This document shows, piece after piece, positions 27,778 to 36,801 of a stretch of 64,000 nt of DNA. The notes under the pieces were generated by a model that saw only the letters and a list, made by a program, of their open reading frames with translations, made no database searches and was not told the DNA's origin. Source of the stretch: Eubacteriales Family XIII. Incertae Sedis bacterium (GTDB lineage Bacteria > Bacillota > Clostridia > Peptostreptococcales > Anaerovoracaceae). Position numbers and translations under genes: made by a program. Numbering within the stretch: position 1 is the first letter of the stretch; every line of letters starts with the position of its first letter. Where the stretch lies: positions 1-64,000 of the forward strand of contig JAISTX010000029.1 in NCBI GenBank assembly GCA_031272365.1. Reading direction: 5' to 3'.

Positions 27778-28761
27778 ATGGCAACGCGGCGCGGCATCCT
27801 GTTCGTCATCCTGCGGATGCTCCTCCTGCTCTTCGCGGTGAGCGTGCTGTCGTTCGTGCTCGTCGCCATGGCGCCGATCGACCCGCTCGTCGCGTATGTC
27901 GGGCCGAGCTCGACGCTTTCGGAGGAGGCGAAGGAAGAGATCGTGGAGCACTGGGGGCTTTCCGACCCGCTGCCCGCGCGCTACCTCGCGTGGGCGGGCA
28001 ACATCCTGCGTGGGGACTTCGGGGACTCGATCACCTACCAGCGGCCGGTCGCGGACGTCATCCGGGAGCGGTTCCTCCTGTCCTTCGTGCTCATGATGCT
28101 GGCGTGGGGGCTGTCGGGCGTCCTCGGGTTTTTCCTCGGGATCGCGTCCGGCATCCGGGGCGGCTCTGTCTTCGACCGGGCCGTCAAGGTGTTTTGCCTT
28201 GTGCTGCAGTCCGCGCCCGCGTTCTGGATCGGGCTGCTCGTGCTGAGCTTCTTCGCGGTGCGGCTCGGGTGGTTCCCGATCGGGATGGCGGTGCCGATGG
28301 GCAAGCTCGCCGCCGACGTGACGGTGGCCGACCGCATCCACCACCTTGTGCTGCCCGTCCTGACGCTCACGGTCGTCAGCATCGGGAAGATCACCCTGTA
28401 CACGCGGCAGAAGCTCGTGGAGACGATGGGCAGCGACTTCATCCTGTTCGCGCGGGCGCGCGGCGAGACGCAGGGGCAGATCATCCGGCGGCACGCGATC
28501 CGCAACATCGCCCTGCCGGCCGTGACGGTGCAGTTTGCGTCGTTCAGCGAGCTGTTCGGCGGCATGACGCTCGCGGAGACGGTCTTCGCCTGGCCGGGCG
28601 TCGGCTCCGCCATGACGGCCGCCGCGCTGAACGGGGACGTGCCGCTGCTGCTCGGGACCGCGCTCATCGGCGCGCTCTTCGTGTTTTTCGGGAACCTCAT
28701 CGCGAACGTGCTCTACGGCGTGCTGGACCCGCGCGTCCGGGAGGGGGGCGGCTATGCTTGA
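27778..28761 (+). CDS. Dpp/Opp-type ABC transporter permease (B subunit)
   Basis: DPLPARYLAWAGNILRGDFGDSITYQRPV; FARARGETQGQIIRRHAIRN. Confidence 0.9.
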   Translation: MATRRGILFVILRMLLLLFAVSVLSFVLVAMAPIDPLVAYVGPSSTLSEEAKEEIVEHWGLSDPLPARYLAWAGNILRGDFGDSITYQRPVADVIRERFLLSFVLMMLAWGLSGVLGFFLGIASGIRGGSVFDRAVKVFCLVLQSAPAFWIGLLVLSFFAVRLGWFPIGMAVPMGKLAADVTVADRIHHLVLPVLTLTVVSIGKITLYTRQKLVETMGSDFILFARARGETQGQIIRRHAIRNIALPAVTVQFASFSELFGGMTLAETVFAWPGVGSAMTAAALNGDVPLLLGTALIGALFVFFGNLIANVLYGVLDPRVREGGGYA

Positions 28762-29641
28762 GCCCGGGCTGCGGGCGGTGACCGCCGCCCTGAAGAAACC
28801 GGTCCCCCGGCCGCTCGTCAAGGGGCCGAACACGCGCACCATGGTGGTGGCGACCGTGTCGGCCTGCCTCGCCTATTTGCTCGTCGTGTTTTTTTGGGGG
28901 CGCTTCATGGACCCGGGGCTCTACGCGGTCAACTACGCGGACAAATTCCTGGCGCCCGGCGCAGGGCACCCCTTCGGCACGGACTTCATGGGGCGCGACA
29001 TGTTTTTCCGATCCATCCGGGGGCTGTCCACCAGCCTCGTCATCGGCGTGATCGCGGCGGCGGTCAGCTCCGTCATCGGGCTGGCGCTCGGCATCCTATC
29101 GGCCGTGGTCGGCAAGGCCTTCGACAAGGTCGTCCTGTGGGGCGTCGACCTGTGCATGGGGCTGCCGCACCTCGTGCTGCTCATCCTGATCTCCTTCATG
29201 CTCGGCAAGGGCGCGTACGGCGTCACCGTCGGCATCGCGCTCACGCACTGGCCGGAGCTGACGCGCGTCGTCCGCGCGGAGGTCCTGCAGCTGCGCTCGT
29301 CCGTGTACGTGCAGGCCGCCTACAAGATGGGGCAGGGCCGGCTGCGCGTCGCCCTGCGGCATATCGTGCCGCACGTGATCCCGGTCTACCTCGTCGGCGT
29401 CGTGCTGCTCTTCCCGCACGCGATCATGCACGAGGCGTCCCTGACCTTCCTCGGCTTCGGCCTGCCGGCCGAGACGCCCGCGATCGGCGTCATCCTCTCC
29501 GAGGCCATGAAGCACATCGCCACGGGGAAGTGGTGGCTCGCCCTGTTCCCGGGCCTGATGCTCGTCGTCACGGTCGTCCTCTTCGACCTGATCGGGGACG
29601 GCATGAAAAAATTATTGAACCCGCACAGCGGGAACCTGTGA
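28754..29641 (+). CDS. Dpp/Opp-type ABC transporter permease (C subunit)
   Basis: HPFGTDFMGRDMFFRSIRGLSTSLVIG; AAYKMGQGRLRVALRHIVPHVIP. Confidence 0.9.
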   Translation: MLEPGLRAVTAALKKPVPRPLVKGPNTRTMVVATVSACLAYLLVVFFWGRFMDPGLYAVNYADKFLAPGAGHPFGTDFMGRDMFFRSIRGLSTSLVIGVIAAAVSSVIGLALGILSAVVGKAFDKVVLWGVDLCMGLPHLVLLILISFMLGKGAYGVTVGIALTHWPELTRVVRAEVLQLRSSVYVQAAYKMGQGRLRVALRHIVPHVIPVYLVGVVLLFPHAIMHEASLTFLGFGLPAETPAIGVILSEAMKHIATGKWWLALFPGLMLVVTVVLFDLIGDGMKKLLNPHSGNL

Positions 29642-29652
29642 AGGAGGTGGAG

Positions 29653-30585
29653 ATGGCGCCAGGCATGGAACCGATTCTGAGCGTCGAGGAGCTGGCCGTG
29701 AGCTTCAGCATGTACGACCGCGGGCTGCGCAAGGCCGACCTTGCGGTGATCCGCTCGCTCTCACTGGACGTCCGCCCGGGCGAGGTGCTGGGCGTCATCG
29801 GCTCCTCCGGCTCGGGCAAGAGCCTGCTCGCCCACGCCATCATGGGCATCCTGCCGCCCAACGCCACGGTGCGCGGGGAGGTGTTGTATCGCGGGGAGCC
29901 ACTCACGGAGGCGCGGCTGAGGGGTCTGCGCGGGCGGGAGATCGCCTTCATCCCGCAGTCCGTCGACTACCTCGACCCGCTGATGCGCGTCGGCAGGCAG
30001 GTCGTCGGGACGTTCGGCACGCGGGCGGCGCAGGAGGCGATCTTCGAGCGGTACCGCCTCGGCGCGGGGGTCGCGCGGATGTACCCGTTCCAGCTCTCCG
30101 GCGGCATGGCGCGGCGCGTGCTGTTCGCGACGGCCGCCGTGGGCGGGGACGTGAAGCTCGTCGTGGCCGACGAGCCGACGCCCGGGCTCGGCCCCGACCT
30201 CGCCGCGAAGATGATGAAGCATTTCCGCGAGTTTGCGGACGCGGGCGCGGGCGTGCTGCTCATCACGCACGACGTGGATCTGGCGCTCGGGTACGCGGAC
30301 CGCATCGCCGTCTTCTACGCGGGCGCGACGGTCGAGATCGCGACGGCGGCGGAGTTCGCCGCAGGCGGCGCGGCGCTCCGACACCCCTACAGCCGCGCGT
30401 TCTCGGACGCGCTGCCGCAGAACAGGTTCCTGCCGATCCCCGGCTCGCAGCCCTACGCGGGCAGCCTGCCGGAGGGCTGCCCCTTCGCCGCGCGCTGCCC
30501 GGAGCGGACGGAGGCCTGCCTCGCGGGCGACGTCCCGATGCGCGACTTGCGCGGCGGAAAGGTCCGGTGCGTCCATGCGGCTTGA
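29653..30585 (+). CDS. Dpp/Opp-type ABC transporter ATP-binding protein (D subunit)
   Basis: Walker A GSSGSGKSLLA, LSGGMARRVLFATA, C-terminal GCPFAARCPERTEAC motif. Confidence 0.9.
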   Translation: MAPGMEPILSVEELAVSFSMYDRGLRKADLAVIRSLSLDVRPGEVLGVIGSSGSGKSLLAHAIMGILPPNATVRGEVLYRGEPLTEARLRGLRGREIAFIPQSVDYLDPLMRVGRQVVGTFGTRAAQEAIFERYRLGAGVARMYPFQLSGGMARRVLFATAAVGGDVKLVVADEPTPGLGPDLAAKMMKHFREFADAGAGVLLITHDVDLALGYADRIAVFYAGATVEIATAAEFAAGGAALRHPYSRAFSDALPQNRFLPIPGSQPYAGSLPEGCPFAARCPERTEACLAGDVPMRDLRGGKVRCVHAA

Positions 30586-31228
30586 AGCGCAGGACGTGCG
30601 GTTCCGGTACGGCGGCGCCGGGGCCCGGCCGGGCGGCGGGCCGGGCGGCGGGTCTGTGCCCGAAGCCGGGGCCGGGCCGGGCTGGGTCCTGGACGGCGTC
30701 AGCCTCCGCATCGAAGCCGGCGAGCGCGTCGCCCTGGTCGGCCCCTCCGGCTGCGGGAAAAGCACGCTGGCAAAAATCCTGGCCGGCTATCTGGCGCCGG
30801 CCTCCGGGGCGGTGCTGCTGGACGGCGCCCCCCTGCCCCGGCGCGGCTACTGCCCCGTCCAGATGGTGTTCCAGCACCCGGAGCTCTCGGTGAACCCGCG
30901 CTGGAACATGGGGCGCGTCCTGACCGAAAGCTGGGCGCCGGACGAGGCGCTGCTGCGCGAGTTGGGCATCGAGAGGGAATGGCTCAGGCGCTGGCCCATC
31001 GAGCTCTCCGGCGGGGAGCTCCAGCGCTTCTGCATCGCGCGCGTGCTCGGCCCCGGGACCCGCTTCCTGATCTGCGACGAGATCAGCACCATGCTCGACG
31101 TCATCACGCAGGCCCAGATCTGGCAGCTCCTGCTCCGCGTGGCGGAGGAGCGGGGCCTCGGGCTCCTCGTCATCACGCACAGCCAGCCCCTTGCGGAAAA
31201 GGTCTGCACCCGCATCGTCAATCTGTAA
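30575..31228 (+). CDS. Dpp/Opp-type ABC transporter ATP-binding protein (F subunit, short form)
   Basis: VGPSGCGKSTLAKIL, LSGGELQRFCIARVL, LICDEISTMLD; Gly/Pro-rich insert near the N-terminus. Confidence 0.88.
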   Translation: MRLEAQDVRFRYGGAGARPGGGPGGGSVPEAGAGPGWVLDGVSLRIEAGERVALVGPSGCGKSTLAKILAGYLAPASGAVLLDGAPLPRRGYCPVQMVFQHPELSVNPRWNMGRVLTESWAPDEALLRELGIEREWLRRWPIELSGGELQRFCIARVLGPGTRFLICDEISTMLDVITQAQIWQLLLRVAEERGLGLLVITHSQPLAEKVCTRIVNL

Positions 31229-31265
31229 AAAAAAACTGCGCCGACGCGGCATTCGCGTCGGCACA
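31227..31265 (-). terminator. Rho-independent terminator of the mtaB-corrinoid protein operon
   Basis: Minus strand: TGTGCCGACGCG-AATGC-CGCGTCGGCGCA followed by TTTTTTTTT, just downstream of the corrinoid gene stop at 31297. Confidence 0.85.
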
Positions 31266-31296
31266 GCCATGAAAAGCCTGCGCACCCGCAGGGGCG

Positions 31297-31932
31297 TCAG
31301 CTAACCAGTTGCTTGGCGAGCTCCGCGGCCGACGCGGCGTTCGTCGCCGTGCCGTCCGCACCGATCTCGTCCGCATAGGTCTGCGTGATCGGCGCGCCGC
31401 CGACCAGCACTTTGACTTTGCCCTTCAGGCCTGCCGCTTCGATGGCGGCGAGAACGTTGCGCATTTCCGCCATCGTAGTCGTCAGGAGCGCAGACAGCGC
31501 GATGACGTCCGCATTGTTGTCCTTGACGGTTTTGATGATGTCCGTCTCGGGGACGTCCGTGCCGAGGTCGATGACCTCGAAGCCACCCGCCTCGAGCATG
31601 AGCTTGACAAGGTTTTTGCCGATGTCGTGGAGGTCGCCCTTCACCGTCGCGATCACGACCTTGCCCGCGGAGGTGACGCCCTCCGCCTTGAACTGCTCCT
31701 TCAGGATGGCCGTCGCGCCGTTCAGCGCGTTCGCCGACATCATGACCTCGGGGATGAACGCGTCACCGGCCACGAAGCGCTCGCCGACGATGCCCATGCC
31801 CTTGAGCAGGCCGTCGTCGAGGATCTTCTGCGCGGCCACGCCTTCGCCAAGGGCGGATTTGACTGCGTCGAGCGTACCCGCCTGGTCGCCGTCCTGGATG
31901 GCTTCCGAGATTGTTGCAAGAATATCAGACAT
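31297..31932 (-). CDS. mtaC: Methyltransferase cognate corrinoid protein (MtaC/MtbC-like)
   Basis: B12-binding motif VKGDLHDIGKNLVKLMLEAGGFEVIDLGTDVP; N-terminal helical cap; directly downstream of mtaB. Confidence 0.88.
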   Translation of the reverse strand: MSDILATISEAIQDGDQAGTLDAVKSALGEGVAAQKILDDGLLKGMGIVGERFVAGDAFIPEVMMSANALNGATAILKEQFKAEGVTSAGKVVIATVKGDLHDIGKNLVKLMLEAGGFEVIDLGTDVPETDIIKTVKDNNADVIALSALLTTTMAEMRNVLAAIEAAGLKGKVKVLVGGAPITQTYADEIGADGTATNAASAAELAKQLVS

Positions 31933-31948
31933 AGTTTTCCCTCCTTGT

Positions 31949-33331
31949 TTACAGATCGTAGATCTCGCGGCGCAGCGCCTTCGAGTTCTGGATGTTGTCG
32001 GCGATGAAAGCCTGCTCGTCTTCCGGCAGCGCGTCGATCGCCTTGCTGACCTTGTCCAGCTGCTTGATCTCCTTTTCGGAGAGCGCGAGCTTCTTGGACT
32101 CGTAGCCGTCGCGGAGCGCCTCGACGGTCAGCGCCGCCGCCGCCTTCGCGCGCTTGTAGTAGGTGTCTTCGACCTTGACCAGCTTCTTCGAGATGTCCAG
32201 CACGACGTCCGGGCGCAGGATGTACGCCGTCGCGTTGTACGGGCTGTCCGAATCGGCGTTGAGGTCGCGGAGCAGCAGCGCGGTCTCTTTGCCGCGTTTC
32301 GAAGCCTCGTTCATGAGGCGCACGTCATAGGCAAGCTGCTCGAACGAGCAGACCTCGGACCAGTCCGCGAGCAGCCGGATGTGCTGGATGGATTCGTTCG
32401 ACCAGAGGTCGGAAAGGCTGATCGCCACATTGCCGACATGCGACAGATGCGCGACGGCCGCGACGCGGCCCTCGGTCGCGATCGGCGTGCCGGTGATGGC
32501 CTTCAGGTAGACGCACTCGTAGCCGCAGTCCTTGCTGGGGCCTTTCGCGCCGACCTGCACGGCGACGAGCGTCCGCACGGCGGCGACGACGCGGTCGATG
32601 GCCGCGAAGACTTCCGGGATGAAGTGCTTGTCCGCGAGCACCATCGAGGTGTTCGCGAAACCGCACGCGGTGTCGCCCGCCGGGACGACGCCGTTGGCGT
32701 CCGCGATCTTCACGATCTCGGTCCACAGCTTCTCCATGTCGGGGCAGCCCAGCGAGCTGTAGGAGAAGATCACCCTGCCGATGTCCGTGTACATCAGCCC
32801 TTCGTCGTGGACGTCCTTGCCGCCCACCGACTCGATGGCGAGGAATTCGGCGCCCGCCTTCGCGCTGCCTTCGAACGTCTTGAGGACGTTGTCCCAGTGG
32901 CGCCCGTGCCACATATGCTCAAGGTCGCGCCCCTCGCGGATGTCGACCGGCGTGATGCGCACGGCGCCCGGCGTCCCGTTCTTGGCCTCGTTCTCCTTGA
33001 TGATGTCGACGACGTTTTTGCAAATCTCGATGCCCCACTCCGGGTGGAACGTGGTCGGCGGCAGGAGCTCGATCTCCGCCACGAAGCCCGGCACGCCAAG
33101 CACATTGGCGCGCTCGGAAATGCCTGTCGCAATCTCTCTGTAGATCCGGATGACCTCGTCAAAGGTCTCTTCCGTGATCAACATCGTGGGTAGTGTGAAA
33201 TTGACTTCTGGATACAGAGTCCCGCCTCCCAGCGAAATGCCGTTCTTCAGCGTGACAGGGTGAACCGCCCGTGCGTAAACAAAATCGTCCAGATTTTCAT
33301 ACGCTACGGATGTGAAACTGGTTTTTCCCAT
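31949..33331 (-). CDS. mtaB: Methanol:corrinoid protein co-methyltransferase (MtaB)
   Basis: AIESVGGKD, AGDTACGFANTSMVLAD, GAKGPSKDCGYECVYLKAITGTP, EGRVAAVAHLSHVGN; the Glu and two Cys positions known as Zn ligands in MtaB appear retained. Confidence 0.88.
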   Translation of the reverse strand: MGKTSFTSVAYENLDDFVYARAVHPVTLKNGISLGGGTLYPEVNFTLPTMLITEETFDEVIRIYREIATGISERANVLGVPGFVAEIELLPPTTFHPEWGIEICKNVVDIIKENEAKNGTPGAVRITPVDIREGRDLEHMWHGRHWDNVLKTFEGSAKAGAEFLAIESVGGKDVHDEGLMYTDIGRVIFSYSSLGCPDMEKLWTEIVKIADANGVVPAGDTACGFANTSMVLADKHFIPEVFAAIDRVVAAVRTLVAVQVGAKGPSKDCGYECVYLKAITGTPIATEGRVAAVAHLSHVGNVAISLSDLWSNESIQHIRLLADWSEVCSFEQLAYDVRLMNEASKRGKETALLLRDLNADSDSPYNATAYILRPDVVLDISKKLVKVEDTYYKRAKAAAALTVEALRDGYESKKLALSEKEIKQLDKVSKAIDALPEDEQAFIADNIQNSKALRREIYDL

Positions 33332-33451
33332 CTGACCCTCCTTTCAGGCGCGAGCGCGCCACATCTCCAATCAACGGCAAGAGCACCGCATATTTAGACT
33401 ATTGCTTTTCGGCAGGGGCGTCTTGAAAGAAGTCGATGTATTTTTGGATTT

Positions 33452-34663
33452 TTATTGTGAAGCGACCATGCGGCTCCGGTACCGGTTGGGCGACTTCCCC
33501 TCCTGCTTCTTGAAGACGCGGGTGAAATAGCTCTGGTCCGTGAACCCGACCATGTCCGAAATCTCGGCGAGGTTGACGGCCTTGTTCTGCATGAGCATCT
33601 TGCTCTGCTCGATGCGCACCTTGTTGAGGTAGGCCTTGAACGTGTAGCCCGTCTCCGCCTTGAACAGCGTGCTGAAATGCGCCGGGCTGATGTAGATGCG
33701 CCGCGCCAGGTCCTCGAGCCGCAGCGGGAGGTTGTAGTTTTGGTTGATGTAGTGGATGGTGTCGCGCAGCGCGTTCGCGTGCTTGCCGAGCGGGCTCTTC
33801 AGCGAGAAGACCGAAAACTCCTCGAGGATGCCGTTGAGCCAGGAGATGAGCCCCTCGATGCTGTCGATGTCGTACACTTTCTTCGAATAACTATAAGTAA
33901 GGTCGGATATCTTCTTGATGTCGCCGCCGTCCCGCAGCGCCGCGTTGGAGAGGATCGCGATCAGCTCGACCACGCGGATCTTGACCATGTCGATGTTCTT
34001 GCCGCTGTGGAACAGGACGTGTCCGAGTATCTCGTTGAGCAGGGATTTCGCCGGGGCGTTCTCGAGCACCGCGAGCGTGTTGATCAGCTTGCGCTCTTCG
34101 AAGAAGGTGCGGCTCGTGTCGCTGAACTGGCACGCGTCCAGGTATTCCTGGAGCCTTTTCACGTCCACGTCCTCCGCGCCGGGCTGCGCGTTGTCCGACA
34201 GGTGCGCCGTGTTCACGAAGAGCTGCTCGGACAGCGCGTTGACGCGGCGCGCCGGGAAGACGGGGATGAAGCCGATCCGGTCGAACAGGCGCGTGCGGTC
34301 GAAGCCCGGCACGCGGCTCTCGATCTCCATGTCGATGTACTCCGCGTAGCTCCGCATGAGGACGGGGCCGCCGATCGCCGTCAGGTGGTGCTCGCCGCGC
34401 AGCAGGATCGGGGACGCGAAGAAGACGAAATTCCTCGGGCAGAGGAAGACGTAGCGGCCGCCGAACCGCATGGACAGCTTGCCGCTGTAGGCCATCGCCC
34501 CCTGGCATTTCTCCCGCACGCCCAGAAGGGCCGCCACCAGGTCCAGGCAGGGCAGCGCGTCGCGGTACAGGGACGTGTGGAACTGCTCGACGCCGTCGCC
34601 GTCAATCACATGGATGCCTACCCCGGATATATCGGAAAAATCCTGTAAAGTATTGAACTTCAT
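33452..34663 (-). CDS. AraC family regulator with PocR-like ligand-binding domain
   Basis: N-terminal PocR-like region (FSDISGVGIHVIDGDGVEQFH...CQGAMAYSG) and C-terminal AraC HTH (YISPAHFSTLFKAETGYTFKAYLNKVRIEQSKMLM...FTDQSYFTRVFKKQEGKSPNRYR). Confidence 0.85.
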   Translation of the reverse strand: MKFNTLQDFSDISGVGIHVIDGDGVEQFHTSLYRDALPCLDLVAALLGVREKCQGAMAYSGKLSMRFGGRYVFLCPRNFVFFASPILLRGEHHLTAIGGPVLMRSYAEYIDMEIESRVPGFDRTRLFDRIGFIPVFPARRVNALSEQLFVNTAHLSDNAQPGAEDVDVKRLQEYLDACQFSDTSRTFFEERKLINTLAVLENAPAKSLLNEILGHVLFHSGKNIDMVKIRVVELIAILSNAALRDGGDIKKISDLTYSYSKKVYDIDSIEGLISWLNGILEEFSVFSLKSPLGKHANALRDTIHYINQNYNLPLRLEDLARRIYISPAHFSTLFKAETGYTFKAYLNKVRIEQSKMLMQNKAVNLAEISDMVGFTDQSYFTRVFKKQEGKSPNRYRSRMVASQ

Positions 34664-34679
34664 GTGTCCCTCTCCCAAT

Positions 34680-34890
34680 AAAAAAGTGCAACTTTTCTAC
34701 GACACGGTTTCTTTATAATACAATATTTTTATAAGCCAGTAAAGCGGTAATTTCAATCTTTTTCAGGATATCGAGTACTTTTTTTGATATACACTAATAA
34801 ATAGTAGCAAAATAAAAATCGAAAAAAAGTCCAAAAAAATATTTTATTCGTACAAATAGTAGGGTTTTATGTCAACAAGACTTGCGGTAA
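34680..34890. promoter_or_regulatory. AT-rich divergent intergenic region between the AraC/PocR gene and the second corrinoid operon
   Basis: Marked AT-rich stretch in a GC-rich window, with A/T tracts, repeated AAATAGTAG and TTTATAATACAAT-type motifs. Confidence 0.5.
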
Positions 34891-34966
34891 AATGAGCTCA
34901 GGAGAAAATCCGAAAACCCGATATTGTAGTAACCAAATGTTTTTTGGGCGGATGGGAGCCTGTTCG

Positions 34967-35596
34967 ATGCAGAGCTTGATCGAAGCGGTAAAAACCGGCG
35001 AGGCCAAACAGACGCGCCTTCTCATAGAGCAACTGCTCGCGGACGGCGTGGATCCCCACGATATCCTGAACAAGGGTCTGCTTAAGGCCATGCTGGATCT
35101 GGGCACGGAATTCCGCAACAACGAGATCTTCATCGCGGAGGTGCTGGCCGCCGGCCAGGCGTGGAACCAGGGGTGCGCGGTGCTCCGCGAGGTGCTGGTG
35201 GACGGGAGCGCGGAGCCCATCGGCCGCGTCGTCATCGCGACGGTGGAAGGCGACATGCACGACATCGGCAAGAACCTGGTGGCCGTGTTCATGAACGCCG
35301 CCGGGTTTGAGACGATCGACCTCGGCGTGGACGTGTCGGCGCAGGAGATCGTGGAGGCGGTGCGGAAATACCGCCCCGACATCCTGGCGCTCTCATCCCT
35401 GCTCACGGTCACAATCAAGCAGCAGGAGATCGTGATGCGCGCGTTGAAGGACGCGGGGCTCCGGGACGGTTTGACGGTATTTGTCGGCGGCGCGCCGGTC
35501 ACCCGCGAATACTGCCGGGACATCGGGGCGGACGTTTACGAAATAGATGCGGCGGCGGCGGCGAAGACGGCGCAGCGTATGTTTGGGAGGAAGTGA
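34967..35596 (+). CDS. Second corrinoid (B12-binding) protein, MtaC-like
   Basis: MQSLIEAVKTGEAKQTRLLIEQLLADGVDPHDILNKGLLKAMLDLG...VEGDMHDIGKNLVAVFMNAAGFETIDLGVDVS. Start uncertain (34952 or 34892 also in frame). Confidence 0.88.
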   Translation: MQSLIEAVKTGEAKQTRLLIEQLLADGVDPHDILNKGLLKAMLDLGTEFRNNEIFIAEVLAAGQAWNQGCAVLREVLVDGSAEPIGRVVIATVEGDMHDIGKNLVAVFMNAAGFETIDLGVDVSAQEIVEAVRKYRPDILALSSLLTVTIKQQEIVMRALKDAGLRDGLTVFVGGAPVTREYCRDIGADVYEIDAAAAAKTAQRMFGRK

Positions 35597-36204
35597 TGAG
35601 GTACACGATTTTCACCGGTTTCCTTGGTGCGGGGAAGACCACGGCCATCCGCTCTTTCGCGGACTACTATCTTGCGCGCACGGCGCGTTTTTCCCAGGGC
35701 GGCAAGAACCGCATCGTGATCCTCGAGAACGAGATCGGGGAAGTCTCCTACGACGACGCGATACTGAGCGACAGCGGCTACGCGGTCCGCGGCATGACGG
35801 CGGGCTGCATCTGCTGCTCCCTCATCGGGGAGCTGACCGTCGCCATCCACGAGATCCTGGACGACATCTCGCCGGAGTGCCTGATCCTCGAGCCGACGGG
35901 CATCGCCTCCCCGAAAAACATCCTCGACGCCCTATCGGGCTTCCTCCTGCCGGACGACGAGGTCTGGGTCGTCTCGGTCGTCGACGCGACGCGATACCAT
36001 GCCGCGCGCGAGCGCATCCCCAAGCTGCTCGACGACCAGTTGGAGCACGCGGACCTGGTCCTCTTGAACAAGATCGACTCCTTGGAGAACACGGAGATCC
36101 GGGGGATCCTGCACGAGCTGCGCGAGGACGTCGGCGACACGGAGGTGTTCCCCTGCTCGCTTTCCGGGGGCGCGGACCCCTCGTTGTGGGGGGCACTGCT
36201 GTGA
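35596..36204 (+). CDS. G3E-family GTPase (COG0523/CobW-like), GTPase domain only
   Basis: MRYTIFTGFLGAGKTTAI (Walker A), AGCICCSL (CxCC), ILEPTGIASP, LLNKIDSL; ATG overlaps the TGA of the upstream corrinoid gene (ATGA). Confidence 0.87.
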   Translation: MRYTIFTGFLGAGKTTAIRSFADYYLARTARFSQGGKNRIVILENEIGEVSYDDAILSDSGYAVRGMTAGCICCSLIGELTVAIHEILDDISPECLILEPTGIASPKNILDALSGFLLPDDEVWVVSVVDATRYHAARERIPKLLDDQLEHADLVLLNKIDSLENTEIRGILHELREDVGDTEVFPCSLSGGADPSLWGALL

Positions 36205-36689
36205 GCGGGCACGACCACGAACACGGGCATGAGCATGGGCATGGGCATGGCTGCGGGCATGACCATGACCACGGCCACGACCACGGCCACGACCACGGGC
36301 ACGACCACGGGCACGACCATCACGACCATCACGACCATCACGACCACGACCACGAGCACGACGCGCTGTTCTTCGAGGACGGCGTGGAGGCGACGATCGT
36401 CTCCCACACTTGCAAGCTCAGCATCGCGGCGGCGCGGGCCCTGATCAACAGGGTGTCCGCGTGGGCCTCCGAACAGAACCACCTCGTGGGCCACATCAAG
36501 GCCATGCTCGAGCACGGCACCGCGCGTTACTGGCTCTCGTCCACCGGGGGCGCCATCGGGGAGCACGCCTCCGATGACTGGACCGCGCCGGAGGCCTCCC
36601 CCGTCCACGCCGGCTTCACCGCCATCCTGATCGGCCCGACGGAATCAGAGCTCCGTAGCGTCATCGCCGTCGGCGCGGCAAACCAGTAG
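36201..36689 (+). CDS. His-rich metal-binding protein; possibly the detached His linker plus C-terminal domain of the upstream G3E GTPase
   Basis: GTG start overlapping the TGA of the GTPase gene (GTGA). SGHDHEHGHEHGHGHGCGHDHDHGHDHGHDH...HDHHDHHDHHDHDHEHD followed by a compact ~105 aa domain. Confidence 0.75.
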   Translation: MSGHDHEHGHEHGHGHGCGHDHDHGHDHGHDHGHDHGHDHHDHHDHHDHDHEHDALFFEDGVEATIVSHTCKLSIAAARALINRVSAWASEQNHLVGHIKAMLEHGTARYWLSSTGGAIGEHASDDWTAPEASPVHAGFTAILIGPTESELRSVIAVGAANQ

Positions 36690-36801
36690 CAAGTCCCGCC
36701 ATCCAGGCAATTCCGCTCTGCACCGACGCCGGGCAGGTGTTATAATTATTCCTATCAAAGGATCTTTGGCAGGCGCCTGCCGGCCGGAAAGGAAAGCTGC
36801 T

